The notes under the pieces were generated by a model. That model was given only the letters and a program-made list of their open reading frames with translations. It was not told the origin of the DNA and searched no databases. DNA of 64,000 nt from Gigantopelta aegis. Lineage: Eukaryota; Mollusca; Gastropoda; Neomphalida; Peltospiridae. Below, one piece after another: positions 21,591 to 34,496 of the stretch. The position numbers and the translations under genes were made by a program. Every line of letters begins with the position of its first letter. Positions within the stretch are counted from its first letter, which is position 1. The stretch is from NCBI RefSeq assembly GCF_016097555.1, contig NC_054703.1, positions 8,864,673 to 8,928,672 on the forward strand. Reading direction: 5' to 3'.

Positions 21591-23330
21591 CATTAGACCA
21601 AATCAATTCCTATTGCCGATAATGTTAACGTTTACTAATAAAACTGATATAAGCAGCGTTTCAACACACCCAGGAAGTACAGCAATAGAAAGTGTGGCAC
21701 CTCACATCTAATCTAGCTGCAAGAAAATGGGGGGTCACGTATCATTTAAGAGATTTAATTTATGTTTTTAATAGCAACCGTCATTTTTGCTGAAAATTGC
21801 AGTTCCATTTTTGGGGGTACCCCGCATTAGTTTCAACCTCTGGTATATACTGCATAACAACTGTATAACAAATAAAAGTGTATTTATTTATTGTCAATGG
21901 ATAATAGTATTTGCACAAATAGTCAATGTCACATATTACTACCAATCACACCCACAGCTGCCTTTACTCCGTAAATATTTGACGGTGCACGTCGAACTTT
22001 GACACGGTACTCTCTTCTTTGGTACTATGCAACCTATATCAAAAAAATATATTTTTCAAAAAGTGTCCAATTGGGTGTTTTCATGACTATCAGGATCTTC
22101 TGTGTTCTGATATGATGTGACAACATAACTGAAAGTGTTGTTCCTACAGTGCAACCTGATTTAATGTACACCTCAGGAAGCATCAGTGTTATGCAAAGTT
22201 GTATACAAATGCAATGTATCATATTTAAAACAAATAATAAATAAAAATACTACTCTTGAAGATACATACTATGGATTGGTTGTGTATGCTTAGTTGTATA
22301 TGTAGTGTGTGCATGCATAGTCAGAGTCTCCCATTGCCAATAAATAATTACCGTAAAACTCATTTATTGCAGAGACCCTGTGTTTTGAAAGACTTTAATG
22401 GGCATATGATAAGAACTTCACTAGAAAAAAAGCATATTACATGTGGTATCTGAAATGAACACCACTGCATCCACAAATAGTAGTACATTAATGTGGTACA
22501 CAGCATGGTGGGGTAAACACCCAAGGTATGGACTATGCTTGGATGTCAAGTCACTGAATGCAATATTTTCAAACCCATCAGCCTAGTTGGTTTTTATATA
22601 TGCATTATTAAATCCACTGACAGCTACCAATATATCTGTTGATATTTTATTAATAATCTCCAGTGATTGGTGCTTACAGACAATTATCATATCTAGAGTT
22701 ATCATTAGGGTTTTACATCTTTATTTTTTATTTGTCATAAAAAAAGCACATTCAATCCATCAAAAGAGTGCGAAAGTCATTTTTCTTTAATTATTTTCTG
22801 TTTTAACTGAATATAATATTTATATCGTATGCATTACTACAATCTGTAATGTAACACATCATTTGCATAGTAATATTGGAAAATATAGCTTTACAAGTGT
22901 GGTAATAGTGGAAGATAATACTAACACACTCCTAGGTAGATTAACAAATGTGTCAAAATTGCTCTTGTACTTGGTATATACTTCAAATACCCTTTACTAT
23001 AGAAAACTCACTGAATATATGGACAAGATTTAATAAAGCTATCATTACCAAGCTTATATTTGTGTACAAATAAAGAAGAGAATGCAAAATGGCTACATAG
23101 AACCCACTTCTGTAGATTTTAATGTTTTTGCCAAACTCACAAAAACAATTGTAAAAACTCCCATATTTGCCTAAAACATAATTCACCAACCTAAAAAGTA
23201 TGTTAAAATTACAGCAGAAATCAGGTTATTTAAATATAGTCATTCCAGAGCCAATTGCATTCAAATACACATTGTTAATGGGGGTACTATGCAACCTCAA
23301 CGGCGATGGTATGTGTTACCATTGCCACTA
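21591..23330. other. AT-rich sequence without recognisable genes
   Basis: Short frames of 62-71 codons on both strands have no motif. A short direct repeat, ggtactatgcaacct, occurs near 22021 and 23283, about 1.26 kb apart. It could mark the ends of an insertion, but I see no inverted termini or coding. Confidence 0.4.
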
Positions 23331-23545
23331 ATGAAAAACAAATGTAGCGGTTTTCCTCTCTAAGATTTGACGTGCAATAGCCGAAGATAAGACAAACAAT
23401 CAATGTGCTCTAATGGCGTCATTAAATAAAACAGACTTTTTTTTCTCTCTAAGACGATGTATTAAAATTACACAATGTTAGACATCCAATAGACGATGAT
23501 TAATAAATCAGTGGGCTCTAGTCGTGTCATTAAACATTACAAAGC
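23331..23545 (+). repeat. Two SINE tail fragments
   Basis: ctctaagatttgacgtgcaa ... gtcattaaataaaacagac is followed by a second tail (ctctctaagacgatgtatta ... gtcattaaacattac). Both lack heads. Confidence 0.7.
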
Positions 23546-23644
23546 TTAACCTTTCTTAAATAATATCTTCGCTGAGATGTAAGTATGGCATGTAATGTGC
23601 TCATCTAAAGTTCGTTCGTTCTAGGGTCGATACCCGTCTGAGGA

Positions 23645-24075
23645 CCCATTAACAAAAAAACACTTTGTTTTGTTTAACGACACCACTAGAACACATTTAT
23701 TAATTAATCATCGACTATTGAAAAGTTTAAAGTTTGTTTTGCCTAACGACACAACTAGAGCACATTGCTTAATAATAATCGGTTATTGGATGTCAAACAT
23801 ATGGCAATTTTTGGCACATAGTCTTAGATAGGAAACCCGCTACATTTTTCCATTAGTAGCAAGGCAACTTTTATATGCATGCCACGTTCATTGATATGTC
23901 AGTCGGGGTGCACTGGATTGAGAAATAGACCAATGGAACCACCAACGGAAATCAATGCCAAACCGACCGCGCATCATTTGCACTTTGCCAGCACCCGGAA
24001 AACTAAATCCACGACCTTTGACCAGTTATGTTGCACTGACTGGAACGGGACAAACACCCAATCAGTTGAATGAAT
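23645..24075 (-). repeat. Overlapping SINEs, minus strand
   Basis: Two tails (tttgtttaacgacaccacta at about 23671 and gttttgcctaacgacacaac at about 23737) precede a body with ggaaacccgctacatttttc and cagtcggggtgcactgg. A further partial body lies near 24010-24070. Confidence 0.75.
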
Positions 24076-24373
24076 TCACCGCGTATTTTATCAAATTATT
24101 TGCTGTCTGCATGTTCTATCATTCCTGTGGGATAGTGCATACACAAAATTCATGTTACTGTTTTTCGAAAGGCATATTATCTGAGTGATCCTTAACCTAT
24201 GTCCGACGCCACATAACCGCTATTATAATGTGCTGCGTGTGTCGATAAATAGCATATGCATTTCTTCTTCCTTCTAGTAATTCAAATCAAAATGAGTTGT
24301 GTATTTCTATCTGACACAGAACAGAGATACATCGACGTCTGCGTTTCGTGTAGTAGTTTCCTCTCAGTTAAAG

Positions 24374-24645
24374 CGACATTGTAGCCCAGTGGTAAGCGGT
24401 GACCTGATGAGCGGTCGGTCTAGGATCGATCCTTGTAGGTGGGCCCATTGGGCAATTTTTTTTGTTCCAGCTAGTGCACCACGGCTGGTATATCAAAGAT
24501 CGTGGTGTATTGTATCATATTTGTGGGATGGTGCATGGAAAAGATCCCTTGCTACTAATGGACACATTTAGCGAGTTTTCTCTCTAAGACTATATGACAG
24601 AATTACCAAGTGCTCTAGTGGTGTCATTAAACAAAAACCTAATCA
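24374..24645 (+). repeat. SINE, near full length
   Basis: Head (cattgtagcccagtggtaag), B-box region (taggatcgatccttgtaggt), body (gcaccacggctggtatatca; gggatggtgcatggaaaaga) and tail (ggtgtcattaaacaaaaacc). Confidence 0.85.
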
Positions 24646-24718
24646 TATATAAACGTATTAATTAGACTGTATCAGCGAATGTTTTTTAGGGGGTATCGAT
24701 TCCTGTTTTCCTAGCAAA

Positions 24719-24822
24719 TATATATATATATATATACATATATGTATATGTATATGTATATGCATATGCATATGCATATGGATATGCATATGTATATGTA
24801 TATGTATATCTATATGTATATG

Positions 24823-24853
<31 letters not shown>

Positions 24854-25061
24854 ATACATGTATCTGTATCTGCATGTGTATGTGTATGTGTATGTGTTAT
24901 AGTGTATGAGTATGAGTATGTGTATGTGTATTTATGTATATGTATAGGTAATATGTATCTGTATATGTATATGTATATGTATAGTGTATATGTATATGTC
25001 TATATATATATATATTATATGTATATGTATAGTATTGTATAGGTATATGTATATGTATAGG

Positions 25062-25107
<46 letters not shown>

Positions 25108-25119
25108 AATCTATATATA
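24719..25119. repeat. Cryptic (TATATG)n/(TA)n microsatellite
   Basis: About 400 bp of TA, TATATG, TGTG and TAGG variants. It continues after the inserted element at about 26391-26430, so the element landed inside it. Confidence 0.95.
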
Positions 25120-26391
25120 CAGTCGAAGTTCGTTAACTCGAAGTTGAAGTGGACGACGAAATAGTTCGAGTTTCAGGGAGTTCGAGTTGTTCGAATTCGT
25201 ACAGCAGAGACACCCAAAGTGAAACTGCATTGTAGGATTATATCATTTCGTTGATAATCGGAAAACACGTCTGCTGCTCCATCCCTGTCCCCTACCACCC
25301 ACATGTTAGCACATTCCTTCTTGTGTATATGATAAAACCTAAAGTGAATATTAACAGAAACGAGATAAATCCAATCAGTTTGACGTACATCTCTATGTAC
25401 TTTTATTGTATTTATTAATAAATTAAAATACTGGATGTCGATTAGCACGAAGTACGTTTCTTTACCAAATAGAAAATACACAATATAAATAGCAAAATTA
25501 TTGTAAATCACAAAAATCATTTTAAAAAAACCCTCACTAACATAACAAATCAAAACACTGTATGCCAAATAGCACTAGGTTATGTACTTTTTTCACATGT
25601 AAAACATTCACAACAGTACAAAATAATTGATAGCTCTCAAATCACAAAGTACAAAGAGCAGAACTATCAGAATTTTTTTATAATTAAAGATTGTTTGGCA
25701 CACATTGCTTAAAAAATCGTCTTTCATTACTGTGTCTGTAATCTGTGCACAGATTGCGCAGTCATTTCAGTGTCCTAACCTAACTAAATGGACTAGTAAT
25801 GAATCATTTTGAATTCACCACTTAAATAGCAAATAACAAATTTGACATGATTCACTCGTTTTAAGAGAAAAACAAACAGCGTTAATTATTATTACAACCA
25901 GTTCTTTTGAAGGTTACAAGACTATCCGTACCTTTGTGTAATGAGGCCCGCTGCCGTGTACAAACACCGGGGGGGGGGGGACACCCAAATGCAGGCATGT
26001 AGGATATCATTTCGTTCCGCATAGTCGGCGATCTATTAATCTGTAATTACCGGGTGTATCATCGATAGCTGAGACCATCGGGCACTCACGCTTGGTTTGG
26101 TTGACAAATTCATTTTTCTTTAAGTATTACCGGTACAGTTTTTAAAAGGCTCAGTCACTCCACAAACTTCGAGTTTTGGACAGTGGCAATAATCCCTTAA
26201 TTTTTTATGGTGGGACCAAAAAAATTACTTTGAGAGATAGAGTTTTTATTTTCGAATGTTCGAAGTTTTGGAGTGTTCGAAGTCTGTTATTACTAGTTTG
26301 TTTAGCAGTTCGGCCGGGGCCCGCTCTTTCACTTTCGAGAGAATCGACGTTATTGAAAATCGAAGTTTTGAGTTATCGAAGGGCGACTGTA
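25119..26391. mobile_element. Non-autonomous pogo/Tigger-like DNA transposon
   Basis: The termini are inverted: acagtcgaagttcgttaact on the left and ttgagttatcgaagggcgactgt-type sequence on the right. The reverse complement of the right end starts ACAGTCGCCCTTCGATAACT. CAGTCGAA...AACTCGAA termini and TA flanks are typical of pogo/Tigger elements. Subterminal ttcgag/cgaagtt motifs repeat at both ends. The interior (about 1.27 kb) has no intact transposase. A minus-strand frame at 25173-25568 is unremarkable. Confidence 0.75.
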
Positions 26392-26796
26392 TATATATTA
26401 TATATATATCTATATATATATATTATATATCTTTTAATTTGATTGTGGGTGGTGTACGACTTCCCCACCCTGCTACATACCAACACTCACTCCTATCCCC
26501 ACACACCTTTCCATTAAACCATTTTGCTTCCTAATAAAAACCATTTGCCTGTATATAATTACATTATGGATTATGTTATAAACATATTAGACGTCCCTAA
26601 TCCAATTAAGGTTCAAACACGTTCCTCTAATGGGCCACAATCTCTGATATCGCCAGTGACTGGTTCCAGGACAGAAGGAGATGGGGGGGGGGGGGGGGGT
26701 TGTAGAGATGAAAATGGATGCAATCCATTTTAAAAATAATAAAAAGTTAATATGCCAAAACTACAAAATGACTGCTCGGCCGAATATTGAAAATTT

Positions 26797-26996
26797 NNNN
26801 NNNNNNNNNNNNNNNNNNNNNNNNNNNNNNNNNNNNNNNNNNNNNNNNNNNNNNNNNNNNNNNNNNNNNNNNNNNNNNNNNNNNNNNNNNNNNNNNNNNN
26901 NNNNNNNNNNNNNNNNNNNNNNNNNNNNNNNNNNNNNNNNNNNNNNNNNNNNNNNNNNNNNNNNNNNNNNNNNNNNNNNNNNNNNNNNNNNNNNNN
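26797..26996. other. Assembly gap, 200 N
   Basis: Exactly 200 Ns, the usual placeholder for a scaffold join. True size unknown. A 17-bp G run lies about 100 bp to its left and a repeat shared with 13106-13280 resumes directly to its right. Confidence 0.99.
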
Positions 26997-27172
26997 CCAA
27001 ACATGTAGCGAGTTTCCTCTCAGACTATATTTATGTCAGCATTGTCATATGTTTTACACCCAATAGCCAAATGAATGAATTAATGTTTAACAACACCAGA
27101 GCACAAACATGCACATAGGCTGTTGCGTGCATCCAATTAATGGTGATTAAACTGTTTTAAATATAAATATAT
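26997..27172 (+). repeat. Dispersed repeat shared with 13106-13280
   Basis: It matches the other copy from atgtagcgagtttcctctca to aatatattggatta. Its left part is lost in the gap. Confidence 0.8.
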
Positions 27173-27970
27173 TGGATTAGTTGTAGATGAACACCTAGAT
27201 TTCAGCATCACATCAGCAGCAGTGACACTTTCAGCCAGTAGGGCCCTAGGTCTTGTCATAGCCAAATGTAAACAAATGGGTGGTATGCCATACACGGCCT
27301 TTAGTAAGCTCTATAGTGCAATAGTTCTACCAGTGATCGCTTATGGACCTGCACTATGGGGAACTAGGGAGTATAGCGTAGTTAGTAAAGTTTAAAATCC
27401 TGGTTACATATATTTCCTGGGTGTAGAAATGTATACATCAAACGCGCCTGTAAACGGTGATATGGGGTGGACTCATTTAATGGTGTCTCAGTGGGTCAAT
27501 GGAGAAGGTTGGTTAATATGAATCATGACAGATTGAATAGTACGGTTTTTTTTTATCTCGACTGAAAAGAAGCAATCACGCCATTGTAAAAAAAACCCAA
27601 CTATATTTAATCTATACACATTGTTCTCAAGGATCCAAACGTAGATAATTTGTTTGATATAAATAGCGCAATACCTATTTTATTTGCCACCAATGTTTTA
27701 GATATGTATGCTAGTCAACTGAATTTTTCTTGGACTAATAGTATTCATAATAATGTTTGAAAATAACGCACTTATAGCTCGTTTAAAAATGTATATGTTA
27801 CAAAACATTATGTTAATGTAAACATATCAAACAAGTGTGTTTTTGTTTTTTTGCAAAATTTAGATGTGGGGTTGCCCCAATACGTATGTGTTAAAGATGA
27901 AGTTCATGTTTTAATCGAGTGTGCAATGTACATTGTAATTTAACATGTTTAGCGGGGTTGTTTTTTTACA
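27173..27970 (+). pseudogene. LINE reverse transcriptase C-terminal remnant
   Basis: The frame from 27173 encodes about 73 residues up to a TAA at about 27394. It includes RALGLVIAKCKQMGGMPYTA and LYSAIVLPVIAYGPALWG, typical of the thumb/C-terminal part of LINE reverse transcriptases. After the stop, FLGVEMYTSNAPVNGDMGW continues the alignment, and near 27860-27950 a Cys-rich stretch (CGVAPIRMC...) recalls the C-terminal zinc knuckle. Several stops and shifts show it is dead. Probably the same LINE group as 7442-8066, in the opposite orientation. Confidence 0.8.
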
Positions 27971-28089
27971 GAGAATATGAGGTTTTAAATAATGTTCACA
28001 CATTTTAGTTGTTATACATCCTTCATTATTATGTAAATTGACTCACGTTTTAATTTAACATGTTTAGCAGGAATTATTTGTACAGATAC

Positions 28090-28225
28090 TATGAGGAGCG
28101 TATGGTGGTTAGTCTCACAATTTGCGGGCGATTCGGTGCCACAGGTTCGAGTCCCAGCAACGGCGTGGGACACTATGTGAGGCTAGACAGGATTTAATTA
28201 TCCCCTGTGCCAGTGCGATAATATC
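28090..28225 (+). repeat. Second type of tRNA-derived SINE
   Basis: tatggtggttagtctcacaa (A-box-like) and cacaggttcgagtcccagca (B-box-like) are followed by gtgggacactatgtgaggct and caggatttaattatcccctg. It differs from the main SINE family. It is not a tRNA gene: I find no cloverleaf acceptor stem. Confidence 0.65.
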
Positions 28226-28282
28226 TATGTATGTAACAGTGAACATCAACATATATATACAATAAATAGAAATTCATTAATC

Positions 28283-28302
28283 AATACATACATACATGCA
28301 TG

Positions 28303-28334
<32 letters not shown>

Positions 28335-28365
28335 GATACATATATATATATATATATATATATAG
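28283..28365. repeat. (CATA)n/(TA)n microsatellite
   Basis: Tetranucleotide CATA/CATG repeats pass into (TA)n directly before the 36-bp satellite. Confidence 0.95.
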
Positions 28366-29179
28366 TCACTTAACACAGTGATATGTAACTCTTGGTCACT
28401 GTCACTTAACACGGTGATATGTAATTTTTAGTCACTGTCACTTAACATGGTGATATGCCATTATAGGTTAATGTCACTAAACACGGAAACATGTAATTAT
28501 TTTTTTACAGTCACGTAAAACGGTGATACGTTATTATTGGTCACTCTCACGTAACATGCAATTTTTGGTCTCTATCACGTAACACAGTGATATGTAATTC
28601 CTGGTCACTGTCATTTAACATGGTGATATATAAGTCTTGGTCACTGTCACTCAACACGGTGATATGTAATTCTTGGTCACTGTCACTTAACACGGTGGTA
28701 TGTAATTCTTAGTAACCTTCACTTAACACCCTGATATACAATTATTGGTCACTGTCACTTAACACAGTGATATGTAATTCTTGGTCACTATCACTTAACA
28801 CGGTGATATGTAAGTATTGATCACTATCATTTAACACGATGATATGTAATTCTTAGTCACTGTCACTTAACACGGTGATATGTAATTATTGGTCACTGTC
28901 ACTTAACACGGTGGTATGTAATTCTTGGTCACTATCACTTAACACGGTGATATGTAATTCTTGGACACTGCCACTTAACCCGGTGGTATGTAATTCTTGG
29001 TCACTGTCAATTAACACGGTGATTATGTAATTTTTAGTCACTCTCACTTAACATGGTGATATCTCATTCTAGGCCAATGCCACTAAACACAGCAGCATGT
29101 AAAACAAAATTTTACAGTCAACTAACACGGTGACATGTTATTGTTGGTCACTGTCACGTAAGATATATTTTTTGGTCAC
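28363..29179 (+). repeat. 36-bp satellite A, first segment
   Basis: Diverged copies of ggtcactgtcacttaacacg gtgatatgtaattctt (36 bp), about 22 units, including several with indels. It is interrupted at 29180 by the LTR retrotransposon and resumes at 35629. Confidence 0.95.
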
Positions 29180-30430
29180 TGTCACGGGGATCCTATAATA
29201 CCCGTGACTGAATGAAACACACGATTATCCAAATATCTCTCCTAACTGTATACCTATTAGATCTCTCTGTAACGGGCATTTATACCCTAGTGGCTCGTCT
29301 AGGTATGATCAGAGATAAGATCTTATATAAAGTATGTATAATATAGAACGTTTAGTTCACTAGAAAACACAACAAAAACACAATACACTTTGGAATCTGT
29401 ATTAACCTACGCTGACAAATGTACTGCCGCAGTAGTTAATTAACAATAACAAATAATAACAACCCAGAACTGATCACTTAATTACTTAATCTCTAGGTGT
29501 CTAGTTTACACAATATTCTAATCACTTCACCGTGACACAACACCCACACGTGTGATAATTGAGAAACGCTTCCAGGGGAACTTAATTAATAAAGGAATTA
29601 CAACTCTATTCCTAACTGGTTAATTTTTTAATTAACCCTTACTACTCATTCAGTAACGTGTAATAATTGAGAAACGCTGCCAGGGGAACTGAATTAATAA
29701 AGGAATTACAACTCTATTCCTAACTGGTTAATTCTTAATTAACCCTTAACTACTCATTCAGTAACCTTGTAACACAGAATTAATACTGGTACCAATCACA
29801 ATAAAGACAATAACCTACAGTTTACCTAGGTCCTCTAGGATGACTGGTTAAGCTTTACATATATTAGACAGTGAGCCTACAGTTTACTGCGTCAGATTAC
29901 CGGCAGCACCGTCTAAATAATATTGGTATAATACAGTATTAAAATATTTAAAGTCACATCAATCACATCAAGGTTATACACAGAGCAGAAATAAAATATT
30001 TACCAGTCCGGATGGACAACGATCCCTGGGAGCATTCCTATGGTTCTCCCTGATATCTCTAAAACCCTAGCTATTTATCATAAAACCGAATATCGCCTGG
30101 GGGTACATCGCGGTACCGAATACCTACAAGTGATATTTCCACAGCGACCGAGACGGGAATTTTCCTTAGATGGCCAGACTTGCTGACGCCTAGTCGCCAA
30201 ATCACGGCCATAAAATGGCGCACTCGCGGAGGTATTACGTAACTACTGGCCATATGGCCTCCACACCTGAACTGGGTGTGTATTAGAAAAAGCTCGACGA
30301 CCGTCGCGCGGAGGTATTACGTAACAAGGTGCCCACCTGGGCTTAAGTGCATATTGGAACTGCACACGGCCCTCTAAAGCAATTAATATCGCCACAGGCG
30401 AAAACAAAATTAAGAGCATGTTCCGTCACA
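29180..30430 (-). repeat. 3' LTR (element sense), 1251 bp
   Basis: It starts tgtcacggggatcctataat and ends ttccgtcaca on the plus strand. It is about 119 bp longer than its partner. A 108-bp segment is tandemly duplicated here (29550-29657 and 29658-29765), and an 11-bp duplication adds the rest (cagtgagcctacagttta region, about 29868-29890). Confidence 0.95.
29550..29765. repeat. 108-bp tandem duplication inside one LTR
   Basis: Both units run from gtgtgataattgag (or gtgtaataattgag) to actcattcagtaac. The partner LTR has one copy (about 34867-34973). The two units differ by a few bases. Confidence 0.9.
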
Positions 30431-30450
30431 CACCCCCACCTCAAAAAGGA
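30431..30450 (-). other. Polypurine tract
   Basis: In element sense the sequence directly before the 3' LTR is TCCTTTTTGAGGTGGGGGTG. This is the expected position of the plus-strand priming site. Confidence 0.7.
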
Positions 30451-30646
30451 TATTTCCTCTACTCTAGGAATAGGGAAATATACTACATTAAAACAAAAAG
30501 TGCGTTAACCGACGCATCCGGGCATTTATAAGACATGAAATAAGGTGACTACCAGTAATCACACTGAGTCTCTGAGTCCCTGGTATACAAATAAAATATA
30601 TAAAAATAAAACAGAAATCAAGAATGTCAACACAGTATCATAATGT

Positions 30647-31516
30647 TCAACTTCGGGACAGGGCATCAGCGATTACATTAGAAGTGCCCTTGATATGTTC
30701 AATGGTAATTGGGAATTCCTGCAGAAGCAGACTCCATCTCAAACTCTCTAGTTGAAGGCTTTCATTAGGATGGTCCAGTCCGTCTTCGTCTTCTTGGAAC
30801 AGCACAGCTCCAGCTCCCACGTCACTTGCATCCACAGCTAGCTTGAAAGGCACTCGGTAGTCTGGTGCTGCCATCACGGGAGACGATGAGCGCATCTGCT
30901 TGAGACGGTTGAATGACTTCTCGCATTCATCTGACCACTGGAACTTCGTTTCTTTCTTTTTCAGTGTCACACGTTTTCCAGGTTTTCTCCGATAGGCATG
31001 CTGTCGAATCGGTGTCGCGTTGGGTTCCAATCGCACATCCTGGCTTAAGGTATTGGTAACCGTTGGAAGGTCCTGACAAATGGAAACATTGTCTTGTATC
31101 AGCGTAGTCAACTTTTCTCGCTGGGGGTTCAAGTCTGCTAGAATCTGGCTGTTGGTTAATTTGATCTCTGCAGTCTTGACGCCATCACAGGAAATTGAGT
31201 GACTCTTAATTTGGACCGGTAACTCTGGAACTATCGGCAGTCTGTCAAAATAACCTTTTAGCAAATTGATGTGACAATACCTACTTTTCCTAACCCTATC
31301 AGGAGTGTTTATCACATACCCTGTCTCATTAACCCGTTTGTGCACAACATAGGGCCCGAAATACCTGTTCTGCAATGAACCCCGTTTAATGGGAAGGTAC
31401 AGCAGCACCATATCCCCTGGTTTAAATTCCCGACTCCTAGCCATCCTATCAAACACTGATTTTATTTTGCTCTGAGCATAGCTCAGATGCTTCCTAGCTA
31501 GTTCGGTCGCAGGCAA
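30647..31516 (-). pseudogene. Retrotransposon pol remnant: integrase C-terminus, RT N-terminus, RNase H pieces
   Basis: One 289-codon frame. Residues 1-95 are an integrase C-terminal region with a GPY/F motif (RYFGPYVVHK, 51-60) and the usual CHINLLKGYF end. Residues 125-187 match the approach to a gypsy-type RT, with ATPIRQHAYRRKPGKR at 167-182. The RT core, including the catalytic YxDD region, is absent. Residues 192-248 are the RT/RNase H junction (FQWSDECEKSF; FKLAVDASDVGAGAVLF). A second deletion leads to residues 250-289, the RNase H end (IEHIKGTSNVIADALSRS). The frame stays open across both deletion joints. The integrase-then-RT order is the key oddity. Catalytic function is impossible. 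Confidence 0.88.
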
Positions 31517-31547
31517 CCTCCTATCTCTAAATCTTATTCATTAATAC

Positions 31548-31748
31548 TCACTCAGTTAACAATGTAGTACGAGTTGCCAACAAATTTGGATCAGTCCCCT
31601 GCTCTAGGATTAACTCTTGTCTATTACAAGATAAGTCCCCTCTATCAAACACAACTTGTTCATTTACTCTTTGCGGGAGATCAACAGGTTCCACCACATT
31701 TAATTCCTCAGTTGACTTATCTACCATTGTACGGAGACACAACATCAA
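31548..31748 (-). pseudogene. Retrotransposon pol remnant: linker leading into integrase
   Basis: 66 codons from ATG 31748. ELILEQGTDPNLLATRTTLL resembles the segment that precedes the integrase HHCC domain in many gypsy-type pol proteins. The HHCC domain and the DDE core that should follow are missing; the next frame resumes at the integrase C-terminus (31516). The join is also a stop codon (TGA in TTAACTGAGTGAGT). A cryptic splice donor at the same place is possible but unsupported. Confidence 0.65.
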
Positions 31749-31759
31749 TTCATTTCATC

Positions 31760-32345
31760 TTGATACAATTCTTTATTTTGAATTAGATTGATTGTAACAC
31801 ATATAAAAACATTTGTTAAGTAAATGTTCTATATATATAAAGAAACTTATATTGTATAAAGAGTCAAAATAAACTATTGTATGAGACCCAAACCATTCTT
31901 TTGTTTTCTTTTTAATAAACTTTGTCAATAAAGTTTTTAATATCAAGATTTGTATCTAATTATTCTAAAATGTTTTCGTAATGAAATATAAACATATTTA
32001 GTCTTATTTCTTGTACAAATCTTAACATTACCAACTGTCGACAAGGCACATGCTTTCTCGGCCATGCTCATCTGCCCTATAAATAGTACAGTGCAAACAC
32101 ATGTTTTTTAAACAAATACCTTAACTTATAAATTTGTGCTACTTTGTTTGCATTGTATCAACATTAATTAATACTCAGTGAATCGCTGAGTTCTTATCAA
32201 ATTATATGCATACCATTTTGTATGTCCCCCGTAGCTTCACGTTTCTTATTACGTCCTCGTGTCCAAGCCATTTTTTCATATCTAAAAATGCACGAGATGA
32301 CGGATGTGACGTCACACCTTATACATATTCATAACTACCCATAAG
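31760..32345. other. AT-rich foreign segment inside the retrotransposon
   Basis: This roughly 585-bp block separates protease from the integrase linker, with no similarity to retroelement proteins. On the minus strand it holds tgacgtca (about 32308-32316), then an ATG at about 32272 opening MAWTRGRNKKREATGDIQN, followed by a GTATGC donor-like site. It looks like an insertion or captured sequence. No clear inverted ends. Confidence 0.45.
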
Positions 32346-32351
32346 AAGCTA

Positions 32352-33077
32352 CTAAACTACGTCTCTAACCGTAAAAACCATTTTACTGATAACCTCATCC
32401 ACTCCAATTTCATAGCTCACACACGTATCAGACAAATCACAAATATCCTCTGGGTCTCGTATTTCCCTACTGGCCATAGCCCTAGTCTTTACACACGCAG
32501 AATATCTAATCTCATCAACATCACTCTCTTCTGTTGGTAAAGGGCTGTCTTTAATTAACAATTGGTCACATTTCGGCTGACAACACTGACTAGTCAAATC
32601 GTTACCCAACAAAACTCCTATGTTTTCAACAGGCAAGTCCTTCACAACACCCATAACGACTGGTCCCGTCACAAACTTCGAACACAAGAAAACGTTATGT
32701 AACCGGACAACCAGTTTTTCTCCAGTAACTGAGGTTAAAGCCAAACTACGTCCTGTATCTGAATTCTCTATACCAGCTAAACACTCCGACGTGATCAGTG
32801 ACTGACTACAGCCGGTATCTCGATAAATTGATATTGCCTTAGGACACAATTCTTGTTTCACATCACAAACCATACCAGTGGACACATACGGGTTTACTTT
32901 CTCTGCCATATGACTAACCATTAACTCTCTCGCTAGCGGAGCTGACCTCACTAAACCGACCACTTGCGCATTATCGCGTTTCCTTTTAAAACAGTCCCCG
33001 ACAAGGTGGTTACTCTTTTTACAGTAACTGTAATGTGGACGAAAAGTTCGTGCATTGGCTGATAATGCAGGCTTATC
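32352..33077 (-). pseudogene. Retrotransposon nucleocapsid end and protease
   Basis: This continues the gag frame beyond a TAG. About 33060-32990 encodes a zinc-knuckle-like stretch (YSYCKKSNHLVGDCF) in which the first Cys of CCHC is Tyr. Protease follows, with the active-site motif DTGCSQSLI (in DTGxS position) and later GVLLGNDL, matching the second conserved protease block. The frame ends at 32352 where the AT-rich foreign segment begins. Confidence 0.8.
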
Positions 33078-34331
<1,254 letters not shown>

Positions 34332-34466
34332 GTTTAGATATGACGCACTTATTATAAATTAATTTTCTAGTGAACAACGTTGCTACTTCTAGTTGATTTG
34401 TAAAAATAATTTATAAAGCCCCCATTTACAAACAATACTTTTTTAAATATGCATGTCCCGTTTCAG

Positions 34467-34486
34467 ATCCGGGACGAGCGCCCCAA
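34467..34486 (-). other. Primer-binding site, tRNA-Pro-like
   Basis: The plus strand reads atccgggacgagcgccccaa, nearly the 3' end of tRNA-Pro (..CCCGGACGAGC-CCCCA) with one shifted G and one extra base. It lies 10-11 bases inside the 5' LTR, the expected place. Confidence 0.65.
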
Positions 34487-34496
34487 TTTTCACTCC

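Noticed and set aside
22021..23297. Insertion bounded by the direct repeat ggtactatgcaacct
   Set aside because: Only 15 bases match, with no inverted ends and no coding between them. Not enough to call an element.
28095..28175. True tRNA gene
   Set aside because: A- and B-box-like motifs are present but I cannot draw an acceptor stem or anticodon arm. It fits a SINE head better.
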